A stretch of 64,000 nt of DNA from Hyphomicrobiales bacterium (GCA_900466475.1 UBMI01000009.1:550480-614479); one strand, 5' to 3'. Shown: positions 27,830-36,956, counted from the first letter of the stretch. Numbers and translations: made by a program. The notes: generated by a model not told the origin, from the sequence alone.

Positions 27830-27917
27830 TGGATGCTCTTTAAAGGCTGTTCTTTTCATCTGGTGAGGTAAAGGAAATGGCCTGCCGGTGCAAGGCTTTC
27901 AGTGTCCCGGCGGGGCT

Positions 27918-28427
27918 CTAGAAACCGGGACCATAACCTTCCGGCTCCTGCGAGCCCAGATGCTTGCTCAGACCGACGGAAGGCACGTCGCGGTCCAGCT
28001 TCGGATTATAGGCGACAGAAAGCCAGTGGATGGCGTAGCCATGCTTCTGGAAGAAGGATATCGCCTCGGTGTTTCCCGAATGGGTCTGCATCGCCGCCTC
28101 CTCGAAGCCCTGCTCGAAAATGTCGGCTTCGATATGTTCGAGAAGTGCCGTGCCCAACCCCTGGCGGTTGAAGCTCGGATCGATCCAGAAGTCGGAAATG
28201 GTCTCGTCCAGCCCCTCGCGCGCCGCCCAGCCGGCAACCTGCCCGTTCTGCTCGACGACCGTAATGGTGAGCCAGTTGTTGTCCACGAAGGTCCGGAAGG
28301 CGTTGCGGGCTCCATCCGTCATCGCGTCCGATTCGCCGATCAATGCCATCGCTCTTTGCCAGGCCCTCAAGCCGATTTCGCTCAAGAGTTCCGTTTCGCC
28401 TTCGCGGGCATTGCGAATGTGGATCAA
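27918..28427 (-). CDS. GNAT family N-acetyltransferase
   Basis: 169 aa from a TTG start positioned 5 bases after GGAGG; an ATG 21 codons upstream gives a longer frame with a non-conserved leader. GNAT motifs: IRNAREGETELLSEIGLRAW, FWIDPSFNRQGLGTALLEHI (acetyl-CoA loop), MQTHSGNTEAISFFQKHGYA. The substrate is unknown. It is divergent from the YjhX-family gene about 400 bp away; E. coli YjhX is neutralised by a GNAT-type protein, YjhQ, so a functional link is conceivable but not shown by sequence. Confidence 0.85.
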   Translation of the reverse strand: MIHIRNAREGETELLSEIGLRAWQRAMALIGESDAMTDGARNAFRTFVDNNWLTITVVEQNGQVAGWAAREGLDETISDFWIDPSFNRQGLGTALLEHIEADIFEQGFEEAAMQTHSGNTEAISFFQKHGYAIHWLSVAYNPKLDRDVPSVGLSKHLGSQEPEGYGPGF

Positions 28428-28844
28428 TGGCACCTCCGCGCTAGAGTATGAAGTAGACCATTGAGTCGGGCAATTTTCCAGTGCCTCCAATGAGATAAAC
28501 AGCCAAACCGGGTTTATCCGCCACTTTCTGCAGGTTGCCTTCGCTTGACCAAATTGTGGTTATTGATAGAAAGCACGTCAGGGTATTTCCGCTTTTCTGC
28601 GAAACACGGCAATGCCCTATCTCTTTCTACACGCAATTCCGGACGCAAAGCCGCTGAACGCTTTTGCTGGAATTGCTCAAGAGGTGTTTATGTCTAACCT
28701 GTCTGAGACCCGGTAAAGGCCCTGCCCGCAAGCACAGCCTCGCGCGCATGGGCCCGAAAAACGAAGCCGCGGCGTATCGGATAAGCCCGAGCGCCAGATC
28801 GTTTTCGTGCGCCTTCATGAAGGCGCGTTTCCGGATCAACAGCA
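28428..28844. other. Gap between the acetyltransferase and YjhX genes
   Basis: It contains a palindromic repeat at about 28632-28679 and a short perfect hairpin GCGCCTTCATGAAGGCGC at about 28810-28827, just upstream of the YjhX-family start. No other coding frame is convincing. The promoters of both divergent genes must lie here. Confidence 0.5.
28632..28679 (+). repeat. Intergenic repeat family 2, copy D
   Basis: An imperfect palindrome whose outer arms are GCAATTCC and GGAATTGC, enclosing ACGCAAAGCCGC and CTTTTG segments. It aligns with the copy at 32.45 kb (shared TTCCGG, AA-CCG-T and TGGAATTGCTC blocks). I recognise this as a common rhizobial intergenic repeat type, distinct from the two-palindrome family at 4.3, 26.2 and 40.5 kb. 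Confidence 0.6.
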
Positions 28845-29102
28845 ATGGACATCTCGCGCACAGAACAGCGCATCCTGCACCTCATGGCCCAGGGCGGCCG
28901 CATCGAAATTACCCGCAACGACAACAGAAAGATCGAAACGGTGAGTTGCTTCACCCGCGACGGCTGGGTCTATCCCGGCTTCGGCATGGAGCTTTTCCGC
29001 AAACTGAAGCGGCTGAAGGCAATCAAGTCTTCAGCCGGTCAGCCATACCGGATCACCGAACGGGGGCTGAAGCTCGTCAGGGCACAGGTCGATAACAGAT
29101 AG
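28845..29102 (+). CDS. YjhX/TopAI-family toxin (UPF0386)
   Basis: 85 aa, the full family length. Residues 1-25 (MDISRTEQRILHLMAQGGRI) and the C-terminus (GQPYRITERGL, VRAQVDNR) match E. coli YjhX closely. YjhX (TopAI) binds and inhibits DNA topoisomerase I and is the toxin of the YjhX-YjhQ pair. In rhizobia it is often a stand-alone gene, and toxicity here is inferred from family only. No antitoxin gene follows it on the same strand. Confidence 0.88.
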   Translation: MDISRTEQRILHLMAQGGRIEITRNDNRKIETVSCFTRDGWVYPGFGMELFRKLKRLKAIKSSAGQPYRITERGLKLVRAQVDNR

Positions 29103-29154
29103 GACTGACAAGAGCCTGGCCGCGCGACGAGGTCTTCGCGCGGCCAGGACGGTT

Positions 29155-29430
29155 TCAAAGCTTTTCCGAAAGCTCTGCGCGCGTCGCCGTCCACTCGTCG
29201 GCGATCGTGCCGGCGCCGATCACCTTGCCGGCACGGCGATACCAGTAGCCTGCATTCCAGTCGTCGCCTTCGACACGGTGACAAAGTGCATGCCCCCAGT
29301 CGAAGGGCTGTTCGCCCTCGTGGTTCTGGCAGATCTCATGAACTGCCTCCCACTCCGGCCCCATTTTGAAGCCTTTGGCAGCGAGGCGATCAAAGGCCTC
29401 GATCAACCGCGCAAGATCCTGTTTCGGCAT
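29155..29430 (-). CDS. Conserved hypothetical protein, 91 aa
   Basis: 91 aa with a normal soluble composition and many aromatic residues: FKMGPEWEAVHEICQNHEGE, FDWGHALCHRVEGDDWNAGY, WYRRAGKVIGAGTIADEW. I do not recognise a named domain, but the sequence looks like a real globular protein and has no overlapping alternative gene. It lies 3' of the YjhX gene in convergent orientation. Confidence 0.6.
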   Translation of the reverse strand: MPKQDLARLIEAFDRLAAKGFKMGPEWEAVHEICQNHEGEQPFDWGHALCHRVEGDDWNAGYWYRRAGKVIGAGTIADEWTATRAELSEKL

Positions 29431-29460
29431 GGGGCCCTCCCTGCATAGTCGTCCCTCTAT

Positions 29461-29500
29461 AGCAGGCGCCGCCTCAAAATCCGAGACGGCGCCTGCTTTT
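29461..29500. terminator. Strong hairpin / probable terminator
   Basis: Long stem AGCAGGCGCCGCCTC / GAGACGGCGCCTGCT with one mismatch and a 7-base loop, followed on the plus strand by TTTTCC. It begins just past the stop of the band-7-like remnant read on the minus strand, but its T-run is on the plus side. It separates the small hypothetical gene from the remnant. Confidence 0.65.
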
Positions 29501-29502
29501 CC

Positions 29503-29637
29503 TCAATCGCGGAGATTGATGATGTCGTTCATCAATCCGCCCATACCGTTGTGGATGGTCAGGCGACCAACCTTGCCGGCAATGGTTTCGAGGGCTTCAA
29601 GCTCCTTCAGACGCAGCATGACCGGGTTTTCAGCCAT
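29503..29637 (-). pseudogene. Fragment resembling the C-terminus of a band-7/SPFH protein
   Basis: 44 codons read MAENPVMLRLKELEALETIA then GKVGRLTIHNGMGGLMNDII. The ENPV-x-x-RLKELEALE..IA pattern resembles the end of SPFH/band-7 (slipin-like) proteins, where a short helix follows the SPFH domain. The frame stays open only a little further upstream (to the gatA terminator) and no SPFH domain precedes it. It is either a 5'-truncated remnant or a genuine small protein; the ATG has only a weak AAGG site. Confidence 0.4.
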
Positions 29638-29680
29638 GACCTTCGCCGGCCGAGTCAACTGATCCTCAAATGCACCGGCA

Positions 29681-29713
29681 AAAGAGAAACGCCGACCATC
29701 TTATGGCCGGCGT
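29681..29713 (-). terminator. Rho-independent terminator of gatA
   Basis: Minus-strand stem GACGCCGGCCAT/ATGGTCGGCGTT (one G-U pair) with a 3-base loop followed by TTTCTCTTTT, beginning 27 bases past the gatA stop. Confidence 0.82.
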
Positions 29714-29739
29714 CTGCATTCTTTCGGATCGTTAGGCCA

Positions 29740-31221
29740 TCACCACCATTTGGCGGCAGTGAACTTGCCTGCGGCCTGCTCGATGACATGAGCGGTCTTG
29801 AAGAGAGTCTCCTCGTCGAAGGCCTTGCCGATGAGCTGCAGGCCGAGTGGCAGGCCTTTGTGATCGAGGCCGGCGGGAACGGCGATGCCCGGCAGACCGG
29901 CCATGTTGACCGTCACCGTGAAGATGTCGTTGAGGTACATCTTGACCGGATCGGATGCGAGGTCCTCGTCGGCAACGCCGAAGGCCGACGACGGGGTTGC
30001 GGGCGTCAGAATGGCATCGACGCCGGCATCGAAGGCAAGTTCGAAATCGCGCTTGATCAGCGTGCGGACCTTCTGGGCGCGCAGGTAATAGGCGTCGTAG
30101 TAACCGGCCGACAGAACATAGGTGCCGATCATGATGCGGCGCTTGACTTCCTGCCCGAAGCCGGCGGCGCGCGTCTTCTCGTACATATCGACGATATCCT
30201 TGCCGTCGACGCGCAACCCGTAGCGCACACCGTCATAACGGGCGAGGTTCGAAGAGGCCTCGGCGGGAGCCACGATATAATAGGCCGGAAGGGCGTATTT
30301 CGTGTGCGGCAGAGAGATGTTGACGATCTCGGCACCGGCATCCTTCAGCCAGGCGATACCCTGCTGCCAGATGGATTCGATCTCTTCCGGCATGCCGTCA
30401 ACGCGGTATTCGTTCGGAATACCGATCTTCATGCCCTTCAGCGACTGGCCGATGGCGGCTTCGTAATCCGGAACCGGCAGGTCGACGGAGGTCGTGTCCT
30501 TGGCATCGACGCTCGCCATCGACTTCAACAGGATTGCGGCATCGCGCACGTCGCGGGCGATCGGGCCGGCCTGATCGAGCGAGGACGCGAAGGCAACCGT
30601 GCCCCAGCGCGAGCAGCGGCCATAGGTCGGCTTGATGCCGACGGTGCCTGTGAACGCGGCCGGCTGGCGGATCGAGCCGCCTGTGTCGGTTGCAGTTGCA
30701 CCTGCGCAAAGATGGGCGGCAACGGCTGCAGCCGAACCACCGGAAGAGCCGCCCGGAACGAGCTGCTGATTGGAGCCGGCGGCGCGCCAGGGGTTGATGA
30801 CCGCGCCATAGTGCGAGGTTTCGTTGGAAGAGCCCATCGCGAACTCGTCCATGTTCAGCTTGCCGAGCATGACCGCACCGTCATCCCAGAGGTTCCGGGT
30901 CACGGTCGATTCATAACGGGGCTCGAAACCGTCGAGAATGTGGCTGCAAGCCTGGGTATGCACACCGACGGTGGCGAACAGGTCCTTGATGCCGAGCGGG
31001 ATACCTTCGAGATCGCCTGCCTTGCCGGCGGCGATCCGCTCGTCGGAATTCTTCGCCATGAGGCGGGCGAGATCCGGCGTGACCTTAATGTAGGCGTTGA
31101 GATGAGCATTGGCCGCATCGATCGCCGAGATATAGGCCTCGGTCAGTTCGGTCGCGGTGATTTCCTTGGCGCGCAGCTTCCGGCGGGCTTCGGCAATGGT
31201 CAGGCTGGTGAGTTCGCTCAT
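29740..31221 (-). CDS. gatA: Asp-tRNA(Asn)/Glu-tRNA(Gln) amidotransferase subunit A
   Basis: 493 aa. Amidase-signature enzyme that releases ammonia from glutamine for transamidation of mischarged tRNA. The Ser-cisSer-Lys triad is visible: Lys in [12 protein letters not shown], cis-Ser in [16 protein letters not shown], nucleophile Ser in [13 protein letters not shown]. It is 60 bp downstream of gatC on the same strand and ends at a clear intrinsic terminator. Confidence 0.98.
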   Translation of the reverse strand: MSELTSLTIAEARRKLRAKEITATELTEAYISAIDAANAHLNAYIKVTPDLARLMAKNSDERIAAGKAGDLEGIPLGIKDLFATVGVHTQACSHILDGFEPRYESTVTRNLWDDGAVMLGKLNMDEFAMGSSNETSHYGAVINPWRAAGSNQQLVPGGSSGGSAAAVAAHLCAGATATDTGGSIRQPAAFTGTVGIKPTYGRCSRWGTVAFASSLDQAGPIARDVRDAAILLKSMASVDAKDTTSVDLPVPDYEAAIGQSLKGMKIGIPNEYRVDGMPEEIESIWQQGIAWLKDAGAEIVNISLPHTKYALPAYYIVAPAEASSNLARYDGVRYGLRVDGKDIVDMYEKTRAAGFGQEVKRRIMIGTYVLSAGYYDAYYLRAQKVRTLIKRDFELAFDAGVDAILTPATPSSAFGVADEDLASDPVKMYLNDIFTVTVNMAGLPGIAVPAGLDHKGLPLGLQLIGKAFDEETLFKTAHVIEQAAGKFTAAKWW

Positions 31222-31281
31222 CGTGTTTTCGCTTCAGATCTGAAAATGGCAACAGGGTCGGAAAGAGGCGGATAAAGCGCC

Positions 31282-31569
31282 TTATTCGACGACTTTCGGC
31301 ACCAGGAAGAAATTGTGGTCGGTGATCGGCGCATTGGCAACGACGTCCTCAGCCTTGTTGCCGTCGTTGACGACATCCGTGCGCTTCTTCATGTCCATCG
31401 GCGTTACCGAGGTCATGGCCTCGACGCCGTCGACATTGACTTCGGAGAGCTGCTCAACAAAGCCGAGGATACCATTCAATTCGCCGACCATGCGATTTGC
31501 CTCTTCTTCCGAGACGGCAATACGGGCAAGGCGCGCAACGCGCTTAACGGTGGCGAGGTCAACGGACAT
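31282..31569 (-). CDS. gatC: Asp-tRNA(Asn)/Glu-tRNA(Gln) amidotransferase subunit C
   Basis: 95 aa, standard length. Wraps GatA and GatB to stabilise the complex. Motifs: [45 protein letters not shown], and [17 protein letters not shown] at the end. First gene of gatC-gatA. Confidence 0.97.
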   Translation of the reverse strand: MSVDLATVKRVARLARIAVSEEEANRMVGELNGILGFVEQLSEVNVDGVEAMTSVTPMDMKKRTDVVNDGNKAEDVVANAPITDHNFFLVPKVVE

Positions 31570-31660
31570 GGCATTCTCCGGATAGGAATTTTCCTATCGC
31601 TATAAAGACCATGTCCGTCCTGTGCAACGGGTTTGCCTTTTGGGCAATGCAGAATTCCTG

Positions 31661-31686
31661 CCCTCAAACACCGCTGGATTTGAGGG
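31661..31686 (-). terminator. Hairpin downstream of the UPF0173 hydrolase gene
   Basis: CCCTCAAA and TTTGAGGG flank a 10-base loop, starting 9 bases after the hydrolase stop (read on the minus strand). The following minus-strand sequence (GCAGGAATTC) lacks a T-run, so termination is likely but not certain. Confidence 0.45.
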
Positions 31687-31694
31687 CTAGCGCG

Positions 31695-32399
31695 TCAGAG
31701 CGACAGGCTTTCGCCGGGCTTCGGCGCCTTCACTTGCGTCTTGGAGGCTTCCATGCCGGCGATGAATTTTTCCGGCGTCTGGTCGATGATCGGGAAGGTG
31801 CCGTAGTGGCAGGGAATAGCCGTCTTGAAGTTGAAGTAGCGCTGGCAGGCAAGAGCGGCCACCGCGCCGCCCATGGTGAAGCGATCTCCGATCGGCACAA
31901 TACCGATATCGGGCTGATGCAGTTCGTTGATCAGCGCCATATCCGAAAAGATGTCCGTGTCGCCCATGTGGAGGAGGCTCGGCTCATCGTCGAAATGCAG
32001 CATGAGGCCGTTCGCGTTGCCGAGCGAATGGGAAACGCCGTCTTCCGTCATCTGGGCCGAAGAATGCAGCGCGTTGGTGAAGGTGGCGGTGAAGCTGCCG
32101 AGCGAAACCGTGCCACCGGTATTGCCCATTTCGAGCTTTTCAACGCCCTTGGTCCCGAGCCATGAAGCAAGATCGGCATTGGCGAGAACGACGGCGCCCG
32201 TTTCCTTGGCGATCGCTACGGTATCGCCGACATGGTCGCCGTGGCCGTGGGTCAGCAGGATGTGGGTAATGCCGTTGGTCACATTCTTGATATCCTGACC
32301 CTCGAAGGACGAATTATAGCTCAGGAAGGGATCAATCAGGATTTTGGCGGCTTTCGTCTCGATACGGAAAGCGGAATGCCCGAGCCAGATGATCTTCAT
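31695..32399 (-). CDS. UPF0173 metal-dependent hydrolase (beta-lactamase fold)
   Basis: 234 aa. Metallo-beta-lactamase fold with the binuclear metal motif [12 protein letters not shown] (HxHxDH) near residue 50, [12 protein letters not shown], and [11 protein letters not shown]. The [16 protein letters not shown]-terminus is typical of the UPF0173 (YtkL-like) group. The substrate is unknown. It is transcribed in the same direction as gatCA but ends at its own hairpin. Confidence 0.93.
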   Translation of the reverse strand: MKIIWLGHSAFRIETKAAKILIDPFLSYNSSFEGQDIKNVTNGITHILLTHGHGDHVGDTVAIAKETGAVVLANADLASWLGTKGVEKLEMGNTGGTVSLGSFTATFTNALHSSAQMTEDGVSHSLGNANGLMLHFDDEPSLLHMGDTDIFSDMALINELHQPDIGIVPIGDRFTMGGAVAALACQRYFNFKTAIPCHYGTFPIIDQTPEKFIAGMEASKTQVKAPKPGESLSL

Positions 32400-32445
32400 G
32401 AAAAGTCTCCTTAATCACATGATACAAAAGCGATTTCCGGGACCA

Positions 32446-32507
32446 GAATGGTTTAACGTGGTTCCGGTTCGGAAAACCGTTTCGCACTTTTTCTGGAATT
32501 GCTCTAA
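32446..32507 (+). repeat. Intergenic repeat family 2, copy E
   Basis: GGTTCCGG, GAAAACCGTTTCGCACTTTT and CTGGAATTGCTCTA blocks in the same order as the copy at 28.6 kb. It lies between the divergent UPF0173 hydrolase and ruvX genes. Confidence 0.6.
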
Positions 32508-32571
32508 GGACATAGCCGATATGGCCGCAAAGAAAAGCGGCGGGAACTTCAATTTCTCTTGACAGGATGAC

Positions 32572-33069
32572 ATGGCAATGACGGTGCTGACGATCGAGGA
32601 ACTGGCCGGAATACTCGCTCCTGGGCAGGCGATCGCCGGCCTCGATCTCGGCACCAAGACGATCGGCCTTGCCATGTCTGATCTCGGACGCCGCTTTGCG
32701 ACGCCGCGTCCCGTCCTCAGGCGCGAGAAGTTCTCCATCGATGCCGAGGTCTTGCTGGGTTTTGCTGCAAAGGAAAAGGTCACAGCCTTTGTCATCGGCC
32801 TGCCGATGAACATGGACGGATCAGCGGGGCCGCGCGTGCAGGCGACTCGGGCCTTCGTGCGCAACATGGAGCAGAAGACCGCCACACCCTTCGTTTACTG
32901 GGATGAGCGACTATCGACGGTGGCGGCAGAACGGGCCTTGCTGGAAATGGATGTCTCGCGGGCAAAACGGGCCGAACGGATCGATTCGGCCGCCGCAAGC
33001 TTCATCCTTCAGGGCGCGCTCGACAGGCTTTCCTTGCTGGCGAGATCGGCTGACGACACGGAAGCGTGA
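32572..33069 (+). CDS. ruvX: Holliday-junction resolvase-like RuvX (YqgF)
   Basis: 165 aa. RNase H-like fold: [20 protein letters not shown] with the first catalytic Asp, [20 protein letters not shown], and [13 protein letters not shown] with further acidic residues. The family processes the 5' end of pre-16S rRNA and is essential in many bacteria. AGGATGAC precedes the ATG; a second Met two codons later is an alternative. Its last 61 bp overlap the 3' end of the convergent DUF6105-like gene. Confidence 0.93.
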   Translation: MAMTVLTIEELAGILAPGQAIAGLDLGTKTIGLAMSDLGRRFATPRPVLRREKFSIDAEVLLGFAAKEKVTAFVIGLPMNMDGSAGPRVQATRAFVRNMEQKTATPFVYWDERLSTVAAERALLEMDVSRAKRAERIDSAAASFILQGALDRLSLLARSADDTEA

Positions 33070-33338
33070 CGCGCCCTCCACCAGGCGGCGATCTGGCCGC
33101 GCTTGCGGAAACCCATGATGGCAAAAACAACGAGGCTATCGACGGCGATGGCGCGGGCGACGAGAGGCGGGATTTCCTGCGGCGGCAGGCCGAGCGCCTT
33201 GCCGTAGATCTGGAAGGTCAGGTCATGGACCTGCCGCGTCAGCATGAAGATGCCGAAGTTCAGATCATAGTAGGAAAGCCAGTACCATCCCGCCAGGAAG
33301 ACGATCGGACCGGCCCAGAAGATCAGAAACCACTTCAT
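33009..33338 (-). CDS. Small membrane protein (DUF6105-like)
   Basis: 109 aa. Two hydrophobic helices ([19 protein letters not shown] and [14 protein letters not shown]) flank the segment [20 protein letters not shown] and PPLVARAI. It resembles the rhizobial DUF6105 family from memory. Function unknown. It shares an ATGA start/stop overlap with the small membrane gene upstream, so they form a two-gene unit. Its 3' end overlaps ruvX antiparallel by 61 bp, which makes the true extent of the C-terminus worth checking. Confidence 0.65.
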   Translation of the reverse strand: MKWFLIFWAGPIVFLAGWYWLSYYDLNFGIFMLTRQVHDLTFQIYGKALGLPPQEIPPLVARAIAVDSLVVFAIMGFRKRGQIAAWWRARHASVSSADLASKESLSSAP

Positions 33339-33508
33339 GCGGCCTCTCCTTCGTGCTTGCGCAGGACCGGCATATCAAGAGACACGAGCCAGACCGACGA
33401 CGCCATGACGCAGAGTACGAGCGTGGGCACAGCGATATCCAGCGCCAGTACGGCGAAAAACATCATCGCCGCGACAAGCAACGCGGTTCTGGCTGCTCTG
33501 GTTCCCAT
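33335..33508 (-). CDS. Small two-helix membrane protein
   Basis: 57 aa from MGTRAARTALL, chosen over an upstream GTG that has no ribosome site. Two adjacent hydrophobic stretches (LLVAAMMFFAVLALDIAV and TLVLCVMASSVWLV) with a charged C-terminus RKHEGEAA. The stop overlaps the next start as ATGA. Not recognised. Coupling to the DUF6105-like gene suggests a membrane pair. Confidence 0.55.
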   Translation of the reverse strand: MGTRAARTALLVAAMMFFAVLALDIAVPTLVLCVMASSVWLVSLDMPVLRKHEGEAA

Positions 33509-33628
33509 CACTGAACTCGGGTCCACATTCGTTACATTTCTAATGTGGGCCACACTGGCGAGTTAACCAGCACCACGCAACGTAAACCAAATGTTAAGGT
33601 TAACGCGGGAGCGGAGGCTGTGAATAGC

Positions 33629-34288
33629 TCAGCCGTAGACGCCGCGCACCAGCCGCTTCAACGCGCCTGCCGCCTTCTCCCAGTCCTTGCCGTTTTTCAA
33701 CACCAGGCCCGCGCACTGGCCGCCGGCAGCGGCCGAAAGCACGAGGTGCTGGATGGAAGCAAAGATCAGGGCATTGACGGCCGCGGTATCGACGCCCTTG
33801 GGCGGCATCAGCGAACCGCGCATGCGGTCGAGCCAGAGCCCCAGCGCTTTCGAACGCGCTTCGGAAAGGCGCTTCACCTGCTCGGTATTTTCCGAAACCT
33901 CCCAGGCGACGATACGGCGCATCAAGGGATCGTCACGCAGCGCTTCCAGGAAGAGCAGCGACAGCCGCTCCATCAGGTCGCCATAGGTCAAAAGGAACAT
34001 GCCGCCGGTATCTTCGGGAATGCGGTCCTTGACCCAATTGCCGAGATCGGCGCCGATCGCCTCAACGAGACCATCGAGACCGCCATAATAGCGGTAGATG
34101 AGCTGCTTGTCGCAGCCAGCGCGGCGGGCCACGGCATTGATGCCGAAATTCTGGAAGCCCTCCTCGGCCAGCAGATTCTTTGCGGCTTTCAAGATAGCGC
34201 GCTCGGTGGCGCTTCTGTCGCGGATGCGCTTTTCAGGTTCAGCGGCACCCGTCTTTTCGACCACGGCCACGGCAGTTTCATTCAGCAT
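33629..34288 (-). CDS. TetR-family transcriptional regulator
   Basis: 219 aa. The N-terminal TetR helix-turn-helix is at about residues 26-70 (ATERAILKAAKNLLAEEGFQ, INAVARRAGCDKQLIYRYYG); the C-terminal ligand domain is all-helical and not assignable. It is divergent from map, with about 245 bp between the starts, so it may control its own promoter. No obvious target such as an efflux pump is adjacent. Confidence 0.92.
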   Translation of the reverse strand: MLNETAVAVVEKTGAAEPEKRIRDRSATERAILKAAKNLLAEEGFQNFGINAVARRAGCDKQLIYRYYGGLDGLVEAIGADLGNWVKDRIPEDTGGMFLLTYGDLMERLSLLFLEALRDDPLMRRIVAWEVSENTEQVKRLSEARSKALGLWLDRMRGSLMPPKGVDTAAVNALIFASIQHLVLSAAAGGQCAGLVLKNGKDWEKAAGALKRLVRGVYG

Positions 34289-34534
34289 TCGGTCAACCCC
34301 GGTCTGTCACCAATCGGTGAGTAACAGTGGAATTTTCCGTCTACAATCCTATCTAATTGAGAAGACTGTGGATATTGATGATCCGCAGCCCTGTTGACGC
34401 TGGTGGGCGGCCCGGCGGCATTTTTCACCCGACATGACACGCCGAGAAATCTTGCCCATGCGGTTGATCGCGATGGACGAACCCGGCATAGCTGCATTAT
34501 GAAAAGAGACGACAATTTCTGCTAAGGCCTTGCA

Positions 34535-35371
34535 ATGGTGAATTATATCGAAGCCGCAACCGCGCCGCCGAAAAATACCGGCGCCATTAGGCTTTACGGC
34601 CCTGAAGCATTCGAGGGAATGCGTAACGCGTGCCAGTTGACCGCACGCTGCCTCGATGCGCTTGCCGATGTCGTCAAGCCGGGTCTTGCCACCAATGAAA
34701 TCGACCGCTTCGTTTTCGAATTCGGCATGGATAACGGCGCCTATCCGGCGACGTTGAACTATCGCGGCTATACGAAATCGACGTGTACCTCGATCAACCA
34801 CGTCGTCTGTCACGGCATACCCGACGACAAGCCGCTGCGCGAAGGCGATGTCGTCAATATCGACGTTACCTTCGTTGTGGACGGCTGGCACGGGGATTCG
34901 AGCCGGATGTATCCGGTCGGCCAGGTAAAGCGTGCGGCGGAACGGCTGCTGGAAGTGACCTATGAGTCGTTGATGCGCGGCATCGCTGCCGTCCATCCCG
35001 GCGCGCGCACCGGCGCGATTGGCGAAGCGATCCAGACCTATGCGGAAGCCGAGCGCTGTTCGGTGGTGCGCGACTTCTGCGGCCATGGTGTCGGCCGCCT
35101 CTTCCACGATTCGCCAAACATCCTGCATTATGGCCGCGCCAATGAAGGGCCGGAACTGCGCGAGGGCATGATCTTCACCATCGAACCGATGATCAATCTC
35201 GGACGCCCGCATGTGAAGGTGCTGGCCGACGGTTGGACGGCGGTGACGCGCGATCGCTCGCTGTCGGCGCAATACGAACATACGGTCGGCGTCACCGCCA
35301 ATGGCTGCGAAATCTTCACGCTTTCGCCCGCCGGCCTCGACCGGCCGGGCCTGCCGCCATTGAACGGGTGA
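34535..35371 (+). CDS. map: Methionine aminopeptidase, type I
   Basis: 278 aa. Removes the initiator Met from nascent proteins. Pita-bread fold with metal ligands in [20 protein letters not shown] (two Asp), [18 protein letters not shown] (His), MIFTIEPMI (Glu) and YEHTVGVT (Glu/His). About 25 residues precede the usual Map core ([20 protein letters not shown]), seen in several alphaproteobacterial enzymes. radC starts 8 bp after its stop. Confidence 0.97.
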   Translation: MVNYIEAATAPPKNTGAIRLYGPEAFEGMRNACQLTARCLDALADVVKPGLATNEIDRFVFEFGMDNGAYPATLNYRGYTKSTCTSINHVVCHGIPDDKPLREGDVVNIDVTFVVDGWHGDSSRMYPVGQVKRAAERLLEVTYESLMRGIAAVHPGARTGAIGEAIQTYAEAERCSVVRDFCGHGVGRLFHDSPNILHYGRANEGPELREGMIFTIEPMINLGRPHVKVLADGWTAVTRDRSLSAQYEHTVGVTANGCEIFTLSPAGLDRPGLPPLNG

Positions 35372-35379
35372 CATTGTCC

Positions 35380-36195
35380 ATGGCGAAGGCGCCTGCTCCG
35401 CAGTCTGGCGACGACGAACTGCCTTTCGATACGGACGAGGACATCGTCACTGATGAACGCGCGTTTTTCGGACAGCCGGCAAAGGCGGCCGCTTCTACCA
35501 AAAAGGCCGCCCTGCCCGCCAAGGAAGAACATTATCACGGCCATCGCGAAAGGCTGCGCAGCCGTTTTCGCGAGCACGGCGATACGGCGCTCGTCGATTA
35601 CGAAATCCTCGAACTCCTGCTTTTCCGACTGATCCCGCGCCGCGACACGAAACCCATTGCCAAGGCGTTGATCGATCGCTTCGGATCGCTTGCCGGCGTG
35701 TTCGGCGCACCGGCCGCACTGCTGCAGGAGGTCAAAGGCGTCGGAGAGGCAGTGGCACTGGATCTGAAGCTGATATCCAGCATCGGCCATCGCGCACTGA
35801 AGAGCGAGCTTAGGGGCAAACAGGTGCTTTCCTCATGGTCGTCGGTCATCCAGTACTGTCACGCAGCTATGGCGCATGAAACGCGCGAGCAGTTCCGCAT
35901 TCTGTTCCTCGACAAGCGCAATGCGCTGATCGCCGACGAGGTGCAGGGACGCGGAACCGTGGATCACACACCCGTCTATCCACGCGAGGTGGTGCGGCGG
36001 GCGCTGGAGCTTTCCGCAATGGCGCTCATTCTCGTGCACAACCACCCCTCGGGCGACCCCACACCATCACGCGCCGATATCGACATGACTAAGATGATCA
36101 TCGATGCTGCGAAGCCGCTCGGCATCGCCATCCACGATCACATCATCATCGGCAAAGATGGACAAGCAAGCCTCAAGGGGCTGCGCCTGATATAA
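35380..36195 (+). CDS. radC: RadC family JAB-domain protein
   Basis: 271 aa from the ATG reading [10 protein letters not shown]; the frame is open further upstream inside map. An N-terminal acidic/Ala-rich 50 residues is followed by a UPF0758 helix-hairpin-helix region ([36 protein letters not shown]) and the JAMM-type metalloprotease-like domain with [20 protein letters not shown]. The family was named for DNA repair, but the function is unsettled. It is translated right after map. Confidence 0.93.
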   Translation: MAKAPAPQSGDDELPFDTDEDIVTDERAFFGQPAKAAASTKKAALPAKEEHYHGHRERLRSRFREHGDTALVDYEILELLLFRLIPRRDTKPIAKALIDRFGSLAGVFGAPAALLQEVKGVGEAVALDLKLISSIGHRALKSELRGKQVLSSWSSVIQYCHAAMAHETREQFRILFLDKRNALIADEVQGRGTVDHTPVYPREVVRRALELSAMALILVHNHPSGDPTPSRADIDMTKMIIDAAKPLGIAIHDHIIIGKDGQASLKGLRLI

Positions 36196-36257
36196 GACTG
36201 CGACCAAGGCATGAAAAAGCCATCTTGGCGTTCTCCAAGCTGAACGACTGAAACAGG

Positions 36258-36857
36258 ATGGGAATTATGGGCGTTTCTCCTGGTCGCTTGTACGCGCCGC
36301 CAAGCCTTCGATCGCTGATACGGCTGACACTTTTGCTGCTTGTCGTAACCGGCCTCTATCTCGGTTACCTGCAGCTATCGACGAATGTGCACGCGGTCGT
36401 CGATGGCCAGGTATACCGCTCCGCCCAGCCCTCCCCCGCGAAGCTTGGCGAACTCGTCAAGGAATACGGCATCAAATCCGTACTGAACCTGCGCGGCGAC
36501 AGCAGCGGCGAGGCCTGGTACGACAACGAGATCGCCGCGGCAAAGGGACTCAATATCCAGCACATCGATTTCCGGATGTCGGCGACAAAGGAGCTCTCCG
36601 TCGAGGAAGGGCGCCAGCTGATGGCGATCATGGCTGCTGCACCCAAGCCGATGCTCATCCACTGCAAGGCCGGCGCTGACCGTACGGGGCTGGCTTCGGC
36701 GATCTATGTCGCCGGCGTTGCCAAGGAAGGAGAGATGGCGGCGGAATCGCAGATCTCGCTGACCTACGGCCATCTGTCGCTTTTCTTCATCGGCGCCTAT
36801 GCAATGGATCGCACATTCGAGCGGCTTGAGCCGATGTTCGGCTTTCTGAACTCCTAA
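36258..36857 (+). CDS. Membrane-anchored tyrosine/dual-specificity phosphatase
   Basis: 199 aa. One membrane helix near the N-terminus (LIRLTLLLLVVTGLYLGYL) and then a periplasmic or cytoplasmic phosphatase domain: VVDGQVYRSAQPSPAKLGEL, GIKSVLNLRG and the P-loop HCKAGADRTG with nucleophile Cys136 and Arg142. The domain order fits the DSP-like cyanobacterial/bacterial phosphatase family (Siw14-like). The substrate (protein or inositol/phospholipid phosphate) is unknown. An alternative start lies three codons downstream. Confidence 0.88.
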   Translation: MGIMGVSPGRLYAPPSLRSLIRLTLLLLVVTGLYLGYLQLSTNVHAVVDGQVYRSAQPSPAKLGELVKEYGIKSVLNLRGDSSGEAWYDNEIAAAKGLNIQHIDFRMSATKELSVEEGRQLMAIMAAAPKPMLIHCKAGADRTGLASAIYVAGVAKEGEMAAESQISLTYGHLSLFFIGAYAMDRTFERLEPMFGFLNS

Positions 36858-36956
36858 ACTGTACCGGAAATAGAAACTGTAACATTGACCGGCTACCGAT
36901 GAACGCGCGACATTTCGCGTCGCAATATGATTCCAATTCCAGTTCGGGGCTAAAGG

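Noticed and set aside
29551..31275. 574-codon open frame antisense to gatA
   Set aside because: It is the mirror of a certain gene; GC-rich codon usage leaves long antisense frames open. No family-like sequence or ribosome site.
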